From the NCBI GenBank assembly GCA_026119855.1, contig JAOWBW010000036.1, positions 2,418,001 to 2,482,000 of the forward strand: 64,000 nucleotides of DNA, written 5' to 3'. Under the pieces are notes generated by a model. It saw only the letters and a list, made by a program, of their open reading frames with translations. It made no database searches and had not been told where the DNA came from. The translations under genes and the position numbers were made by a program. Positions within the stretch are counted from its first letter, which is position 1; each line of letters begins with the position of its first letter. The DNA is from Campanula takesimana (lineage: Eukaryota > Streptophyta > Magnoliopsida > Asterales > Campanulaceae). Positions 1 to 11,317 of the stretch are shown one piece after another.

Positions 1-1015
1 CCCTTGAATGAATCCGTTAGTGAACCCTTGTTGACGAATCCGCTAGTGAATCCCTTGGATGATTCCGTTGGTGAACTCTTGTTGACGAATCCGTTGGTGA
101 ATCCGTTTGATGAACCCGTTAGTGAATCCCTTGGATGAGTCCGTTGGTGAACCCTTGTTGACGAATCCGTTAGTGAATCCCTTTAATGAATCCGTTAGTG
201 AATCCCTTGGGTGAGTCCGTTGGTGAACCCTTGTTGACGAATCCGTTTGATGAATCCGTTAGTGAATCCCTTGGGTGAGTCCGTTGGTGAACCCTTGTTT
301 GACGAATCCGTTGGTGAATCCGTTTGATAAATCCGTTAGTGAATCCCTTGGATGAGTCCGTTGGTGAACCCTTGTTGACGAATCCGTTAGTGAATCCGTT
401 TGATGAATCCGTTAGTGAATCCCTTGGATGAGTCCGTTGGTGAACCCTTGTTGATGAATCCGTTGGTGAATCCGTTTGATGAATCCGTTAGTAAATCCCT
501 TGGATGAGTCCGTTGGTGAACCCTTGTTGACGAATCCGTTGGTGAATCCGTTTGATGAATCCGTTAGTGAATCCTTTGGATGAGTCCGTTGGTGAACCCT
601 TGTTTGACGAATCCGTTGGTGAATCCGTTTGATGAATCCGTTAGTGAATCCTTTGGATGAGTCCGTTGGTGAACCCTTGTTGACGAATCCGTTGGTGAAT
701 CCGTTTGATGGATCCGTTAGTGAATCCCTTGGATGAGTCCGTTGGTGAACCCTTGTTGACGAATCCGTTGGTGAATCCGTTTGATGAATCCGTTAGTGAA
801 TCCCTTGGATGAGTCCGTTGGTGAACCCTTGTTGACGAATCCGTTGGTGAATCCGTTTGATGAATCCGTTAGTGAATCCCTTGGACGAGTCCGTTGGTGA
901 ACCCTTGTTGACGAATCCGTTGGTGAATCCGTTTGATGAATCCGTTAGTGAATCCCTTGGATGAGTCCGTTGGTGACCCTTGTTGACGAATCCGTTGGTG
1001 AATCCGTTTGATGAA
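1..1015. repeat. Higher-order tandem repeat array, about 76-bp unit built of 12-14-bp subunits
   Basis: The stretch is a tandem array. A long unit of about 76 bp recurs roughly thirteen times. Each unit is made of six short variants of a 12-14-bp core of the type AATCCGTTGGTG, for example AATCCGTTTGATG, AATCCGTTAGTG, AATCCCTTGGATG, AGTCCGTTGGTG and AACCCTTGTTGACG. The left part (1-300) is less regular than the right. ORFs read across it on the minus strand are repeat artefacts. It lies between the antisense PMD ORF of Tat1 and the expected 3' LTR. This is the position where Retand-type Tat elements are known to carry amplified tandem repeats, so I infer it is part of Tat1. It runs off the window edge. 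Confidence 0.93.
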
Positions 1016-1591
1016 ATATTGCTTTGAAGTCTCGTGCCATTTGGAGTCACACTTGACTTTTTGAATTGTGGGGTACGGGCCCAATTGACCGCGACCAGAA
1101 AAATGTTCCTGCTGGGGATGAAATGTTGAGATTGACTCTTGAGGGGGGTGTGGCACCCGTGACAGAACTTAGGGAGTTCGGAATTTTGAAGAGGACAGCC
1201 TACTTTTGAGTGGGAGTTTCTATCCTACTTTCGATTTTTGACATGCCTTAAGGGCGGACCAGAAAAAGGTGTGCCTAACTGGGTGTCTGAGGATCGGGAC
1301 AGTGTCTTGATATAGGCTGTAGATCTCTGACAAGGCTCTTTTCTTGAAGCGATTTAGACCTGGGAGGCGCGCGCCTTAATATGTAGGCTTAGGACGCGCG
1401 CGCACTTCAGATCGCTGGCGGGTGGCGCGCGCGTCTGGGAGGCGGAATTCCGGGCTTGACATTTGCTGACCAAAAGAGCCCCCAACAGCTATAATATCAT
1501 CTTCTGTTCGACCACTTGATTCAAACAGCTCCTTTCTGCCATTTTTGAACATCATATTATTGCTTAACTTCGCTTGTGATCAACATTTTCC
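1016..1591 (+). promoter_or_regulatory. Putative promoter region of the Tat1 antisense PMD ORF
   Basis: Unique sequence between the tandem array and the PMD ORF. It contains three GC-rich motifs (1365-1376 AGGCGCGCGCCT, a perfect 12-bp palindrome; 1393-1404; 1423-1435), followed about 55 bp later by a TATA-like CTATAATAT near 1489-1497 and the ATG at 1592. The same GC motif recurs in the leader and LTR of Tat1. That it drives plus-strand transcription is inferred from layout only. Confidence 0.5.
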
Positions 1592-2991
1592 ATGGCTTCC
1601 AATTCTTTTTCCCTTGATGCCAAGGTTGTTAGTGAGTATGAAAAGGACTTGGGTACTTTTGTGTATTCTTTTAAGACCCATCCCAAGAAGGCCTTCATTA
1701 AAGACTTCGGGTTCCGAATTCTTTTCACTTTGCGGACGTTGAAGCTGGATTGGGATTTGTTGAGAGCTACCGCGGCTTTCTGGGATTGCGACAGCCATAC
1801 CTTCAACCTTTCAGCTAATGAAATGGTGCCGACTGTTGACGATTTCGGGGCCATCCTTGGCATACCTTTGGCCGGTCGGATTGCCGTCCCTAAATATCAC
1901 CGCGGTGTCATCGGCTCTTGGTCGGGTTACTGAATCTCCCTGTTGAGGACGTGAGGAAGATGTTGCATGGTACCGTGATTGACATAACTGAATTGCCGAT
2001 GTTCTTCAGTTTACACTCGGAGGACCCGATGGTTCAATCATTCAAAAGGAATGCCATGGCCGTTTGTCTCTTCAGTGAAGTACTGTTTGTTACACCTTTC
2101 GGGACTGCGGACGTGCAGTTGGCTGAGATTATTTTGCAAGCTAAGGAGCAGCAACTTAGTGTAATCCCTCTTATTGTAGGGGAGACGTTGCACGGCCTTG
2201 ATGAGTTACATAGGACGGGCAAGATGTGTCGGGGAAGCCCTTTGCTCTTGACCATATGGCTCCGAGAACACTTCAGAATTTATTCTCCGGATGGTGATTT
2301 GTCTCCTTTTGCTGTTCATAGGAGGAAGTTGTTGATCCGGGATTTATCTGAAGATGATTGGAAGAAATTCTTTGCCTCTCGGGCGACCGTTGATATTGAG
2401 TGGTGTCCTCCTTCTTGGGGTCTTCGTCCTTTTGTGGAATGGACTCTTGGTTTTCAGCACGTGGTTGTACCCGGTTTGAGAGATTCTTCATTTTACCAGC
2501 CAGAGCGGGTTCTGCGGCAGTTCGGTCGCCAACAGACAATTCCTTTTCCGAGGGATGGAATGCATCGTCCAGTTGCTTACATGGGTCCTGACTTCTCGAG
2601 TGAGCTTCAGTCGGCTTGGGGAGATGACCGCAATCGTTGGGCTTTCGCTCCTCTGCATCGGGGAAGTGTCTTCCTTCCCGAGAGCTACTTGGATTATTTA
2701 TTTGGCACCCTTTACCGTGGCATCACTTGGGTTGATGTGCTTCGTGCCGAGTTGTTGGGACAGGGTTTTGAGCCTAGCAGCACTTTGAGATATAGGGAGG
2801 CTGCTGCTGATTCGAGTAACATTCTCGCTGACCCTTTCGGTACTCCTTTGGATGACTTTTATTCTAGGAGACGTGTTGCAGCACAGAAGGTTTTGGTGCG
2901 TATTAGTGCTCCTTTGTTACCCAAGAAGAAAAGGATTGAGAGACGATCGGGTGGTCCTTCGAAAGCTAAGAGAAAGTTGGATTTTTCTTAG
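1592..2991 (+). pseudogene. PMD/DUF7745-like ORF carried antisense in Tat1 (one frameshift)
   Basis: Two overlapping reading frames together encode about 465 residues of a plant-mobile-domain-like protein (the DUF7745 type often found in plant gypsy elements). The first part (1592-1933) contains an L-x-RATAAFWDCDSHTFNLS segment and then NEMVPTVDDFGAILGIP, matching the PMD core 'fW....hTFnls..E.tpT..D.a.llG'. The second part (about 1915-2991) continues in another frame to a basic C-terminus (PKKKRIERRSGG and KAKRKLDF, possible nuclear signal). One frameshift near 1900-1930 breaks it. The start at 1592 lies in a CCATGG context. It is convergent with gag-pol. It aligns by eye with the ORF at 15565-16998, for example LSEDDWKKFFASRATVDIEW against the EKYLAEMVTDDIQW region. 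Function unknown; PMD proteins are linked to transposon capture and, in MAIN/MAIL, to silencing. Confidence 0.75.
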
Positions 2992-3415
2992 TACCCTAAG
3001 AGATTGCAATTAGACCACTTTGTTTTAGGATTTAATATTTTGATGTCTTTTGTTGCTCAATAAATCCGTTGTAATGGTTTGAATAATTCATTGAATGAAT
3101 AGGAAATTGCATTTTGTTATTAGAAGTGAATTGGGTATTTTTGATATGTTTTAGACCGCACCCGAAGGTTGCCTACGTTCCTCCAGTTGGGAGGCTCAGG
3201 TCTTCGTAGTTCAAATAAACAAAGACCATTTTTTTATTTTTTATTTTTTGTTGTGCACCCTGTTTTTTGCCTAGACCGCCCTTTCGGGTTTTCAATCTAG
3301 CGGGCTTCTTTTTTTTGCACGTGCTCTAATTTTTGCCTAGGCCGCCCTTGCGGGTTTTCAACCTAGTGAGCGATTTTTTTTTATTTTTATTTTTTTTTTA
3401 AATGGTCTTTGTTTA
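2992..3415. other. Convergent spacer of Tat1 with a CTACG/CGTAG element and two hairpins
   Basis: The spacer lies between the PMD stop and the pol stop. It holds a 60-bp element at 3153-3212 (AGACCGCACC, GCCTACGTTCC, GGCTCAGGTC, CGTAGTTC in order) whose CCTACG and CGTAG ends can pair. Two hairpin-forming repeats follow at 3271-3300 and 3336-3366 (CTAGACCGCCC, short loop, GGGTTTTCAATCTAG), then T-rich tracts. The same modules occur at 17226-17454 in Tat2, and the first also in the Tat2 LTR. They may be RNA-processing or termination signals for the convergent transcripts. Confidence 0.7.
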
Positions 3416-6400
3416 TTAAGCGTAGAACCTCTTGAGCTTGTCGAGGTTGACCTCCTTTGGCAGCTGGTCACCATCTAAATCCACGAGCCGGACTGCACCA
3501 CCGCTTAGTATCTTTTTGACCACGTACGGACCGATCCATCGGGGTCCCCATTTCCCCAGGGGATTCATGGCATTAGGAGGATGTTGTCTTAAGACCAAAT
3601 CTCCCACATTGATGTTTCGAGGCTTCACTTTTTTGTTGAAAGCTCTTGCCATCCTTTGCTGATATGCCCTTGTGCGTTCGAGTGCTCTTAACCTTTTCTC
3701 GTCGAGTAAGGCTAGCTGTTCGTATTGACTTTGCATCCAGTTGACCTCGTTGACTTGATTCTCGAGGAGGACCCGTAGAGATGGGACTTCAAGTTCGATA
3801 GGGAGTACGGCTTCAGAACCATAGACCAATGCATAAGGAGTTTCTCCTGTTGTGGATCGTATTGATGTGCGGTAGCCCCACAATGCTAATGGTAGCTTCT
3901 CGGGCCAATCCCTTCCTGTTGAGGCCATTTTCTTGACGATGGTTTCGATGGTCTTATTTGCTGCTTCGACGGCACCATTTGCTTGGGGCCGGTAAGGAGA
4001 TGACTTGTGCTTGGTGATCTTGTATACCACCAAAAGTACATCCATTTCCTTCTCGAAGTGAGATCCGTTGTCGGAAATGATTTCATGAGGCACGCCGTAT
4101 CGGCACATGATATTAATCTTTACAAATTCGGCCACTTTTTTGGCGTTGAGGGTTCGATAGGCTTGTGCTTCGACCCACTTTGTGAAGTAGTCGACTGCCA
4201 CTAGGACGAATGACTGCCCATTGTTCCCGGCAGGATGAACTTTACCGATGATGTCTATCCCCCAACAAGAGAAAGGCCAAGGTGTGACCATGTTGTAAAG
4301 TTGTGAGGGTGGAGCATGTTGCAGATTAGCGTGGAATTGGCACTTGGCACACCTTTTGACTTTCTCGATACAGTCTCGTTCCATAGTGCTCCAATAGTAA
4401 CCAATGCGAAGTATCTTCTTGACTAGCATAAACCCATTCATGTGGGGTCCACATTCTCCTTCGTGCACTTCACACATTATCTCTTGAGCTTCGGTCTCAT
4501 TGGTGCATAAGAGATTGATCCCGTCGTGGTGCCTTTTATAGACTCGGTCCCCAATCAGTACGTACCGAGAGGCTAACCTTTGCAGAGCTGCTTGAGACTT
4601 CTTATTGATGTTCTCGGGATAAGTGCCGTCTTTGAGGAAGTTCATGATATCCGAATACCACGGAGAGTTTGTTTGAACCCCGTTGATCTCGATACTCATG
4701 CAATATGCCGGACTATTCCTTCGAGCAATTTTGAAAGGCTTCACCATTTTCCCTTTGGGCATTTCAACTAATGAAGCTATAGTGGCCAGTGCATCGGCGA
4801 AGCGATTCTTATCCCTTGGCAGGTAGTTGAAAGTGATCTCTTGGAATTGTTCAACCAGTTCTTCAAGGTGCTGACCATACTGTTGGAGAGTCGGGTCTTG
4901 GGTTCGCCATTTACCCGATTGCTGATTGATAAGGAGCAAAGAGTCGCCGAACACTTCTAGTTCCGTGACGTTTCTTTCGAGAGCTGCTTCGAGCCCTGCT
5001 ATGCATGCTTCGTACTCGGCAATGTTGTTGGTAGCTTCGAATTCCAGGCGTATGGCAATGGGAGTGTAGATGTCTTTTGGATCGACAAGCAATACCCCTA
5101 TACCAAAACCGTGTTTATTGGCGGCGCCATCGAAAAAAAGTTGCCACTTATCTTCCTCGGTTGCAGTGCAAATTAAATGCTCGTCGGGGGACTGTACATC
5201 TTCCCCCTTCACTTCGTCACACGGGAATTCGGTAAGCTGGTCACTGAACACTTTCCCCCTGATGGATTTTAGTGTGACGTAAGTGATATCATAGCCGGCG
5301 AGCATGAAGTACTATTTGGCTATTCTTGTTGACATGAAAGGCTTCTCGAAGATGTAGCGGAGCGGGTCCACCTTTGCTACTAGCTTGGTCGGAAAAGCTT
5401 CCATATAGTGTTTGAGTTTTTGAGTGACCCAAACCAATGCTGCACATGACTTCTCTAAGATAGAGTAGTTCTTTTCGCCTCCTTGGAATCGGCGACTGAC
5501 AAAATAAATGGCGTTCTCCTTTGTGGACTCTCGTTGCTCTTGTGCTAACATAGCCCCTAGGGCTTCATCATTGACAGTGAGATAAAGCAACAGAGGTTTC
5601 TCCTTGTGTGGCGGAACTAGAACAGGAGGGCACGTCAAGTAATGCTTTACTTGATCGAAGGCTTCTTGGCACGCGTCGGTCCATTCTAGAGCCACATTCT
5701 TCTTGAGTAGCTTGAAGATTGGCTCGCACATGGAAGTGAGTTGGTGCACAAACCGACTGATGTATTGTAGTCTTCCCATGAAACCTTTAATCTCTTTCTG
5801 CGTCTTTGGAGGAGGCATGTCAATGATTGCCTTGATTTTGGAGGGGTCTACTTCGATTCCCCTTTCAGTGACCATATAACCAAGAACTTTGCCTCGGATA
5901 ACCCCGAATGTGCACTTTGCAGGGTTGAGCCTCATCTTGTGTTGACGAAGCCTTTCGAAGAACTTGCGGAGATCGATTAGGTGTTGACCATCGGTTCCTT
6001 TGGAGTGAATGATCATGTCGTCCACATAGACCTCGATTTCTTTGTGAATCATATCGTGGAACAAGTCTGTTACGGCTCTTTGGTAGGAAGCCCCAGCATT
6101 TCTTAACCCAAATGGCATGACTGTGTAGCAAAAGGTACCCCACGGTGTTGTGAAGGCTGTCTTATGTTGATCTTCCTCGGTCATAAGGATCTGATTGTAC
6201 CCAGCGAACCCATCCACGAATGAGCGAACCTCGTAGGCAGCAGTGGAGTCGACTAGCATGTCGATATTAGGGAGTGGAAAATCATCCTTTGGGGAAGCTT
6301 TGTTTAAATCCCGGAAGTCTACATAAACTCGAACCTTGTCGTTCGCCTTTCTGACTATCACAATGTTGGCTAACCATGTCGGATACTCGATAACCTTGAT

Positions 6401-9400
6401 GAAACCCACACTGAGGAGCTTCTCAATCTCTTCTTTGACCTGCAGAGACCATTCTGGCTTGATCTTTCTGAGCTTCTTCTTTACTGGCCTGGCATCTTCT
6501 CTGATCGGAATCCTGTGCTCCGCTACCTTTCTGTCTAAACCCGGCATGTCTTTGTATGACCATGCGAACACATCCATGAACTCCCGTAGTAATGCAATCA
6601 ATCTGTCTCTGTCGTCTCCCTTGAAGAAGCTTCCAATCTTGGTTTCTTTTGGCTCTTCTTCGGTACCCAGATTAACAACATGCAATTCTTCGTCAGCCTT
6701 TGGACCATTCTCGCCACGACTACGGACTTGTTGAGCAAGTTCATTTAAGTATGTTGTGTTTTCGTGGTCTATTTCATCATAATTTAAATCGTTATTAACT
6801 TGTTCGTTAAGTTCATTATTAGTTAATTCATCATTTATGATGTTTGCAATCTCAGGGTACTCAGAAATATCAAATTTTTCATTAGCAAAGAAAGGAAACA
6901 CACGCTCGGCTATGGCCTCCAAATCCTCTTGGGTGAGGGTATTAGAGACACTCTCGGACTCGAAAGTAAGTGTGAGCTTCTCTTCCTTTGTTGCTGTGCG
7001 GGGTATGCAACCCATTTCTTGGACTAAGAATTCCTCGGATACCACGGGCCCTTTTGTTGAATACCAATTGTTGATCGGCTCGGAGCTTGGCGGGATCTCA
7101 CTGATAGTCTCGTTCATGATGACGGTGTCATGGATGGCGTTAACTTGGCATTCATTCATCATGGCAAGCTCTTCAAACATGGAGGCTAAATCTGTCAGTT
7201 CTTCCCCCACGGTGATTTCTATCTCGGACTCTATAGTCATCTTCCTCCCCCACCATTCACGGGGCGACATGGGAGTTGGTTCCCTTTCGGATTTCTGGAT
7301 CTCACAATCGGAGAAGATTTCGAGTCCGGGCTTTTTGACACCTTTATTGTTAACCCACGGCTCGGGGAAGATCATGTATGGAATGTCTTCCCCTTGGTGG
7401 ACAAAATAACCATTCAATGTCTTGCGGTAAGGCCTTAGATTAGGGACTTCATAGTAACGGCCTTCTTTACGAGCTCGGGCCTTTTCGTTCTTGATTGCTT
7501 GCTCTTGTTTCAAGTCTTCTTTGGAAGGCTCATACCCCAAACCTAAGGTGTTCTTGACAAATGGGACTTGCACGGGATGTAGGATTCCTTGCTGATATTT
7601 CCCTAAGCCTAAACCAGGGAAGTAGTCCATATTCCTCATCATGCGGAGGACTTTGTGATTGCTGGGGGTCCATGATCCGTTTCCCCCTTCTTTGTCAATG
7701 GCGTTGATTGAGACGCCGGAGAGAGTGGAGTCTAGTAGACCATGCTGAACTTGGTGGACGGGCTCACCTTTTCTGTGGATAGTGATGTTTTCAGCCATTA
7801 CGGTCACTATTTCATCACCATTTCGGATCTTGACACATTGGTGGAGAGTTGACGGTACGGCATTAGCACTGTGAATCCATGGTCGACCCAACAGTAAGTT
7901 GAACGAGGCCGGGATATCAAGCACTTGGAATGGAACGTACATGACCATGCTCCCAAACTCAATGTCTATTTCGATCATACCCATGACTGTACGGGCGGTG
8001 CTGTCATAACCTCGGATTACTTGAGTAGAAGGCTTCAAATCAGAATCCTTAAGCCCCAGTATGCCCAAGATTTTACTAGGCATGGGATTGAGCGCGGAAC
8101 CACCGTCCACTAAGACTCTTGAGACGGGCCTCCCCCTTGCTCGTACCTTGAGGTAAATAGCTTCGTTGTGGTCGGAACCAAACGGTGGAAGGTCCATATC
8201 GGCAAAGGTGATGACGTTGCTAAAATGAATGTAACCAATCATTGCCGTGAGGTCCTCGGGAGTAGTATCGGGAGAGACTGATGTATCATCGAGATTGCGG
8301 ATGACAAGATCTCGGTGTTTCTTTGAGGATGCAATGAGGTCCCAAATAGAGATGTTGGCTTGAGTTTTCTTGAGTTGGATAAGTAGAGGATCTTCGGGAG
8401 TGTTGTGAGCTTGCGGCCTTTGAGAAGAGGAGCTCGGTGCGGAAGTGGAAGGGTTGCTTGCTATGACTCGACCGGATCGAGTTAGCATGTTGACGTTCCC
8501 ATCTTGCTTCTTTTTCCTATTCTCTAGTACTTCCCTCATTACCTCATCGTAAGTCACTGCATAACAAGAATTGTCAAGTTTATTCATAACATTGGGGCCC
8601 CCATTCACAATTGGGATTGAATGGGTGGTCCCTTCGAGTTCTCCTATCTCTATTACATTGACATGCTCGTCATTAGTCACTACAAATTCTTTCTTATCTA
8701 TGAGATCTTGAATGACATTGCGGAGAACGAAGCATTCCTCGGTGGTGTGGCCACTATATTGGTGGTAGCCACAATATTTGTGGTGAGCATGATTGGGGTG
8801 GATCGTCTTGGGTTGGTACCCTTGCACGGGTGTGACTTGACCCTTTGCCTTGAGGACCTCGAACACTTCGGTTTGAGTCATGCCTTGGAGAGGCGTGTAG
8901 ACACGGTCACTTCGGGACTTCTTCCCTTGAGGTGGAGGAACCTTTTTGTAATTCCCCTTGTCAATAGTGACGGCGTTGACCGAGGCCTCTTTTGTGGAGT
9001 TGGAAGCGGCCTTGTAGCGGTAAGTAGGAGTGGTCTTCTTAATCTCCTTGAGCAAGTCATCCATGCGTACCCCCGCCTCATACATTTGGGAGAAGTCGGA
9101 GTAGCAAGCCCCACTTAGGTGAGTGCGGAGATCAATCTTGAGACACTTGAGAAATATGTCCATTTGCTCTTTTGTGTTCGGCCTCTCAACAATTTCAGAG
9201 AGTTTGTCATTCCATCTCCTTGTGAAGTCGATGAAGGACTCATTGTCTCGTTGAGTAGTGTTCTCTAGCTCTTTCCTTGTGGGCCGGTGAGTGGTGTTGC
9301 CTTGGTATTGGTTCTTGAAGGCAAGCATGGCGGAGTCCCAATCAAGACGGACAGTAAGCGGGAGAGTAGCATACCAATCTTTTGCTGCCCCCTCGAGAGT

Positions 9401-10147
9401 GAGAGGAAAGCATTGAGCCATCACCTTGGTGGAGACCTTCTTTGGAACCATTGCCCAAATATAAGTCTCAATGTGAGCCATAGGACAAGAGTTGCCCTTG
9501 AATTTTCTTATGTCGGGCATCTTGAACTTATCGGGAAGAGCGGCCATAGTACTCATGAGGATGGATGATTGATAAAGGCTTGTGTCGGAGCCTTTCCCCA
9601 TGTTGAGCCCATTGAATTTTTGGTCGATGTAGGCCATGATAGAATCCACCATTTTGGGCTCATTGTTCTCGGAACTTGGTTCCCCCATTTTCCTGGTGCG
9701 GGTGTTGACATAAGGACTCTTGAACAAACCCTCGGTCCATTCGGATTCATCATCATTGTTCTTGTTCTTTCCCTTGGCAAGATTGGTGAGCTTTTCTTTC
9801 ATTAGCTCCATTTCGGCCTCGTGGGCCTCCCTTTGGTTGTCGAGGTGGGATTGCCAAATGTCGTCTTTGCTTTGTGCCTCTTTGTTAAGGGTGGAGACTT
9901 GCTCTTGGAGGAGTTGGACCATAGTTGAGAGCTGTTCGAGAGACATGGTGTTGCTGCTGCCGGTCATGGTTGATGTTGGAGCTGTTGGAGTGATCTCTTC
10001 ACGGACTAACCGATTTGCTGAATCCCGGTAGACTTTGTAAGTACCAATTGAACCTATATTGCAGAAGAGGCCCTTGTCAGTCTTGAGTAACACTTGCGGT
10101 CCATGAAGAGGCTTAGAACACACAGTTGGGCACACGACTCGAACCAC
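3416..10147 (-). pseudogene. gag-pol: Tat1 gag-pol polyprotein, Ty3/gypsy Tat lineage, one in-frame TAG
   Basis: A single frame of 2,244 codons is interrupted by one TAG at 5312-5314. Approximate order: coiled-coil/gag region (residues 60-400); zinc knuckle CGYHQYSGHTTEEC (about 456); aspartic protease with VLVDGGSALN (about 676); a G-patch-like segment MDYFPGLGLGKYQQG (about 835); reverse transcriptase with FCYTVMPFGLRNAG and YVDD (about 1,370); RNase H (1,490-1,620); a second, archaeal-type RNase H starting WQLFFDGAANK (about 1,668); integrase with the HHCC finger and D,D,E motifs (WGIDIIGK, ISDNGSHFE, NGAVEAANKTIE); and a C-terminal GPY-like module. The second RNase H and the G-patch place it in the Tat clade. 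The TAG replaces the Trp of the conserved AKW motif (Tat2 has KLAKWSVFLGEFDI), so it is a nonsense mutation. Start at 10147 is the first Met of the frame; a start nearer the gag core is possible. Confidence 0.93.
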
Positions 10148-11296
10148 ATAAGAAAAGACCTTTTTTTTTTTTTTTATAAGTCGGAGGGAATGAATCCCTT
10201 TTGGGGTTTCTAAGAAAATAATGGAATCGTCACACTAGTATATAGACCATCTCGCGGTCCCATATACTCATCGGATTCCATCGCGCTTGTGAATCCTACA
10301 TGTATCGGGATTAAACTAAATTAATGTAGTAAAGCATACATGCGGGGACGGATTTTTATTTTCGTCCAAAATAACCACTTTTGGGGACGGATTTTTATTG
10401 CGTCCCTTTCAACAAGTTGGCATGTATGATTTGAAGACATTAGTTTAGGGAAATCTCGGTACATGGAAACCGACTTGAGTCACGGAGTGTTAGACCCTAA
10501 CTAGAATTGTGTGGTTTGTGCTCGGCTTGAATATGAGGCTCAAAGGTCACCCCCGGCATGTAGTCTTGAACTACGCCACGGGCTGAGGTTTACCGCTTCG
10601 AAAGAGCCAAGGTCTGGTGGAGCTTGAAACTTTCTAGGACGGGCCTCGACGGGTTTGGGGTTGGACTTGTGCGACTCGATAGTGAGCAGTTCATAGGAAT
10701 ATGTCCATGTAGTGTGAGGTCTAACTAGTGACAAATTTTTTATTTTTTATTTTTTTTTTTGAAAAGAAAGAAAAACACACAAAACACATAAGCACATAAA
10801 ATTACAACTCCCGAATCACCCGTGTGACCGGTAAATAAAACACAAAATTAAAACAGTCCGAGGGTTCAATTCTGTTCTGATGCAGGCAACTGTGCCCACA
10901 CCCCACTGTTCTGCTCAGTCACTGAAACCTGTTTCTGTTCTGGGAACCAACCCAGAAGCGTGCGCCTCTGAGTGCTGATGTGGGACGCGCGCGCATGGCG
11001 CAATGCTTATGGGAGGCGCGCGCTTCTGGGGCACACCTGTCAGAATGTCAGACTTTGGACTCAGGGGATTGCCCTGGTCCCATGTTCATATTGTAACCCC
11101 TGCAGAAGTGATTAGTGCAGAATAACAGAAGAAGAAGATGAAGAACATGAAGTAGTGGGCGATTCTGGTTCTTGACGCGGGATGCGCGCGCCTTAGGCTT
11201 AAAAGGCCAGACGCGCGCGCCTCCCCCATCAGGAAACAGAATGCCCAAAAAAGATGTAGATTTCGATCAGAATGCAAGTTTAACCCTCAAATAGAT
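10148..11296 (-). other. Tat1 5' leader between PBS and gag
   Basis: Non-coding leader of about 1.15 kb. It has a poly-T tract next to gag (about 10158-10176), a near-duplicate GGGGACGGATTTTTATT at 10344-10372 and 10383-10410, a second T-rich tract (10737-10760), and four more copies of the Tat1 GC motif at 10984-10995, 11014-11025, 11182-11193 and 11210-11222. Short ORFs across it have no recognisable content. Confidence 0.7.
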
Positions 11297-11317
11297 AGTC
11301 CCCAGCAGAGTCGCCAC
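11297..11317 (-). other. Primer binding site of Tat1
   Basis: Read on the minus strand, TGGCGACTCTGCTGGGGACT follows directly after the LTR end ...TCTACA (one extra base between). TGG at the start pairs with the CCA end of a tRNA. The identical site occurs in Tat2 at 26152-26172. I do not assign the tRNA. An 11-base copy of its start (AGAGTCGCCAC on plus) also lies inside the LTR at 11388-11398. Confidence 0.85.

Noticed and set aside
1..1015. CRISPR array
   Set aside because: Repeats are contiguous variants without unique spacers, in a plant genome.
793..1156. Minus-strand ORFs across the left end
   Set aside because: They only translate the tandem array; length follows from the repeat having no stops in that frame.
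1564..1863. Minus-strand ORF opposite the PMD ORF
   Set aside because: Shadow of the plus-strand PMD-like frame, which has recognisable family motifs.
6837..7409. Plus-strand ORF of 190 codons over gag-pol
   Set aside because: Opposite-strand shadow of the Tat1 polyprotein; no family resemblance.
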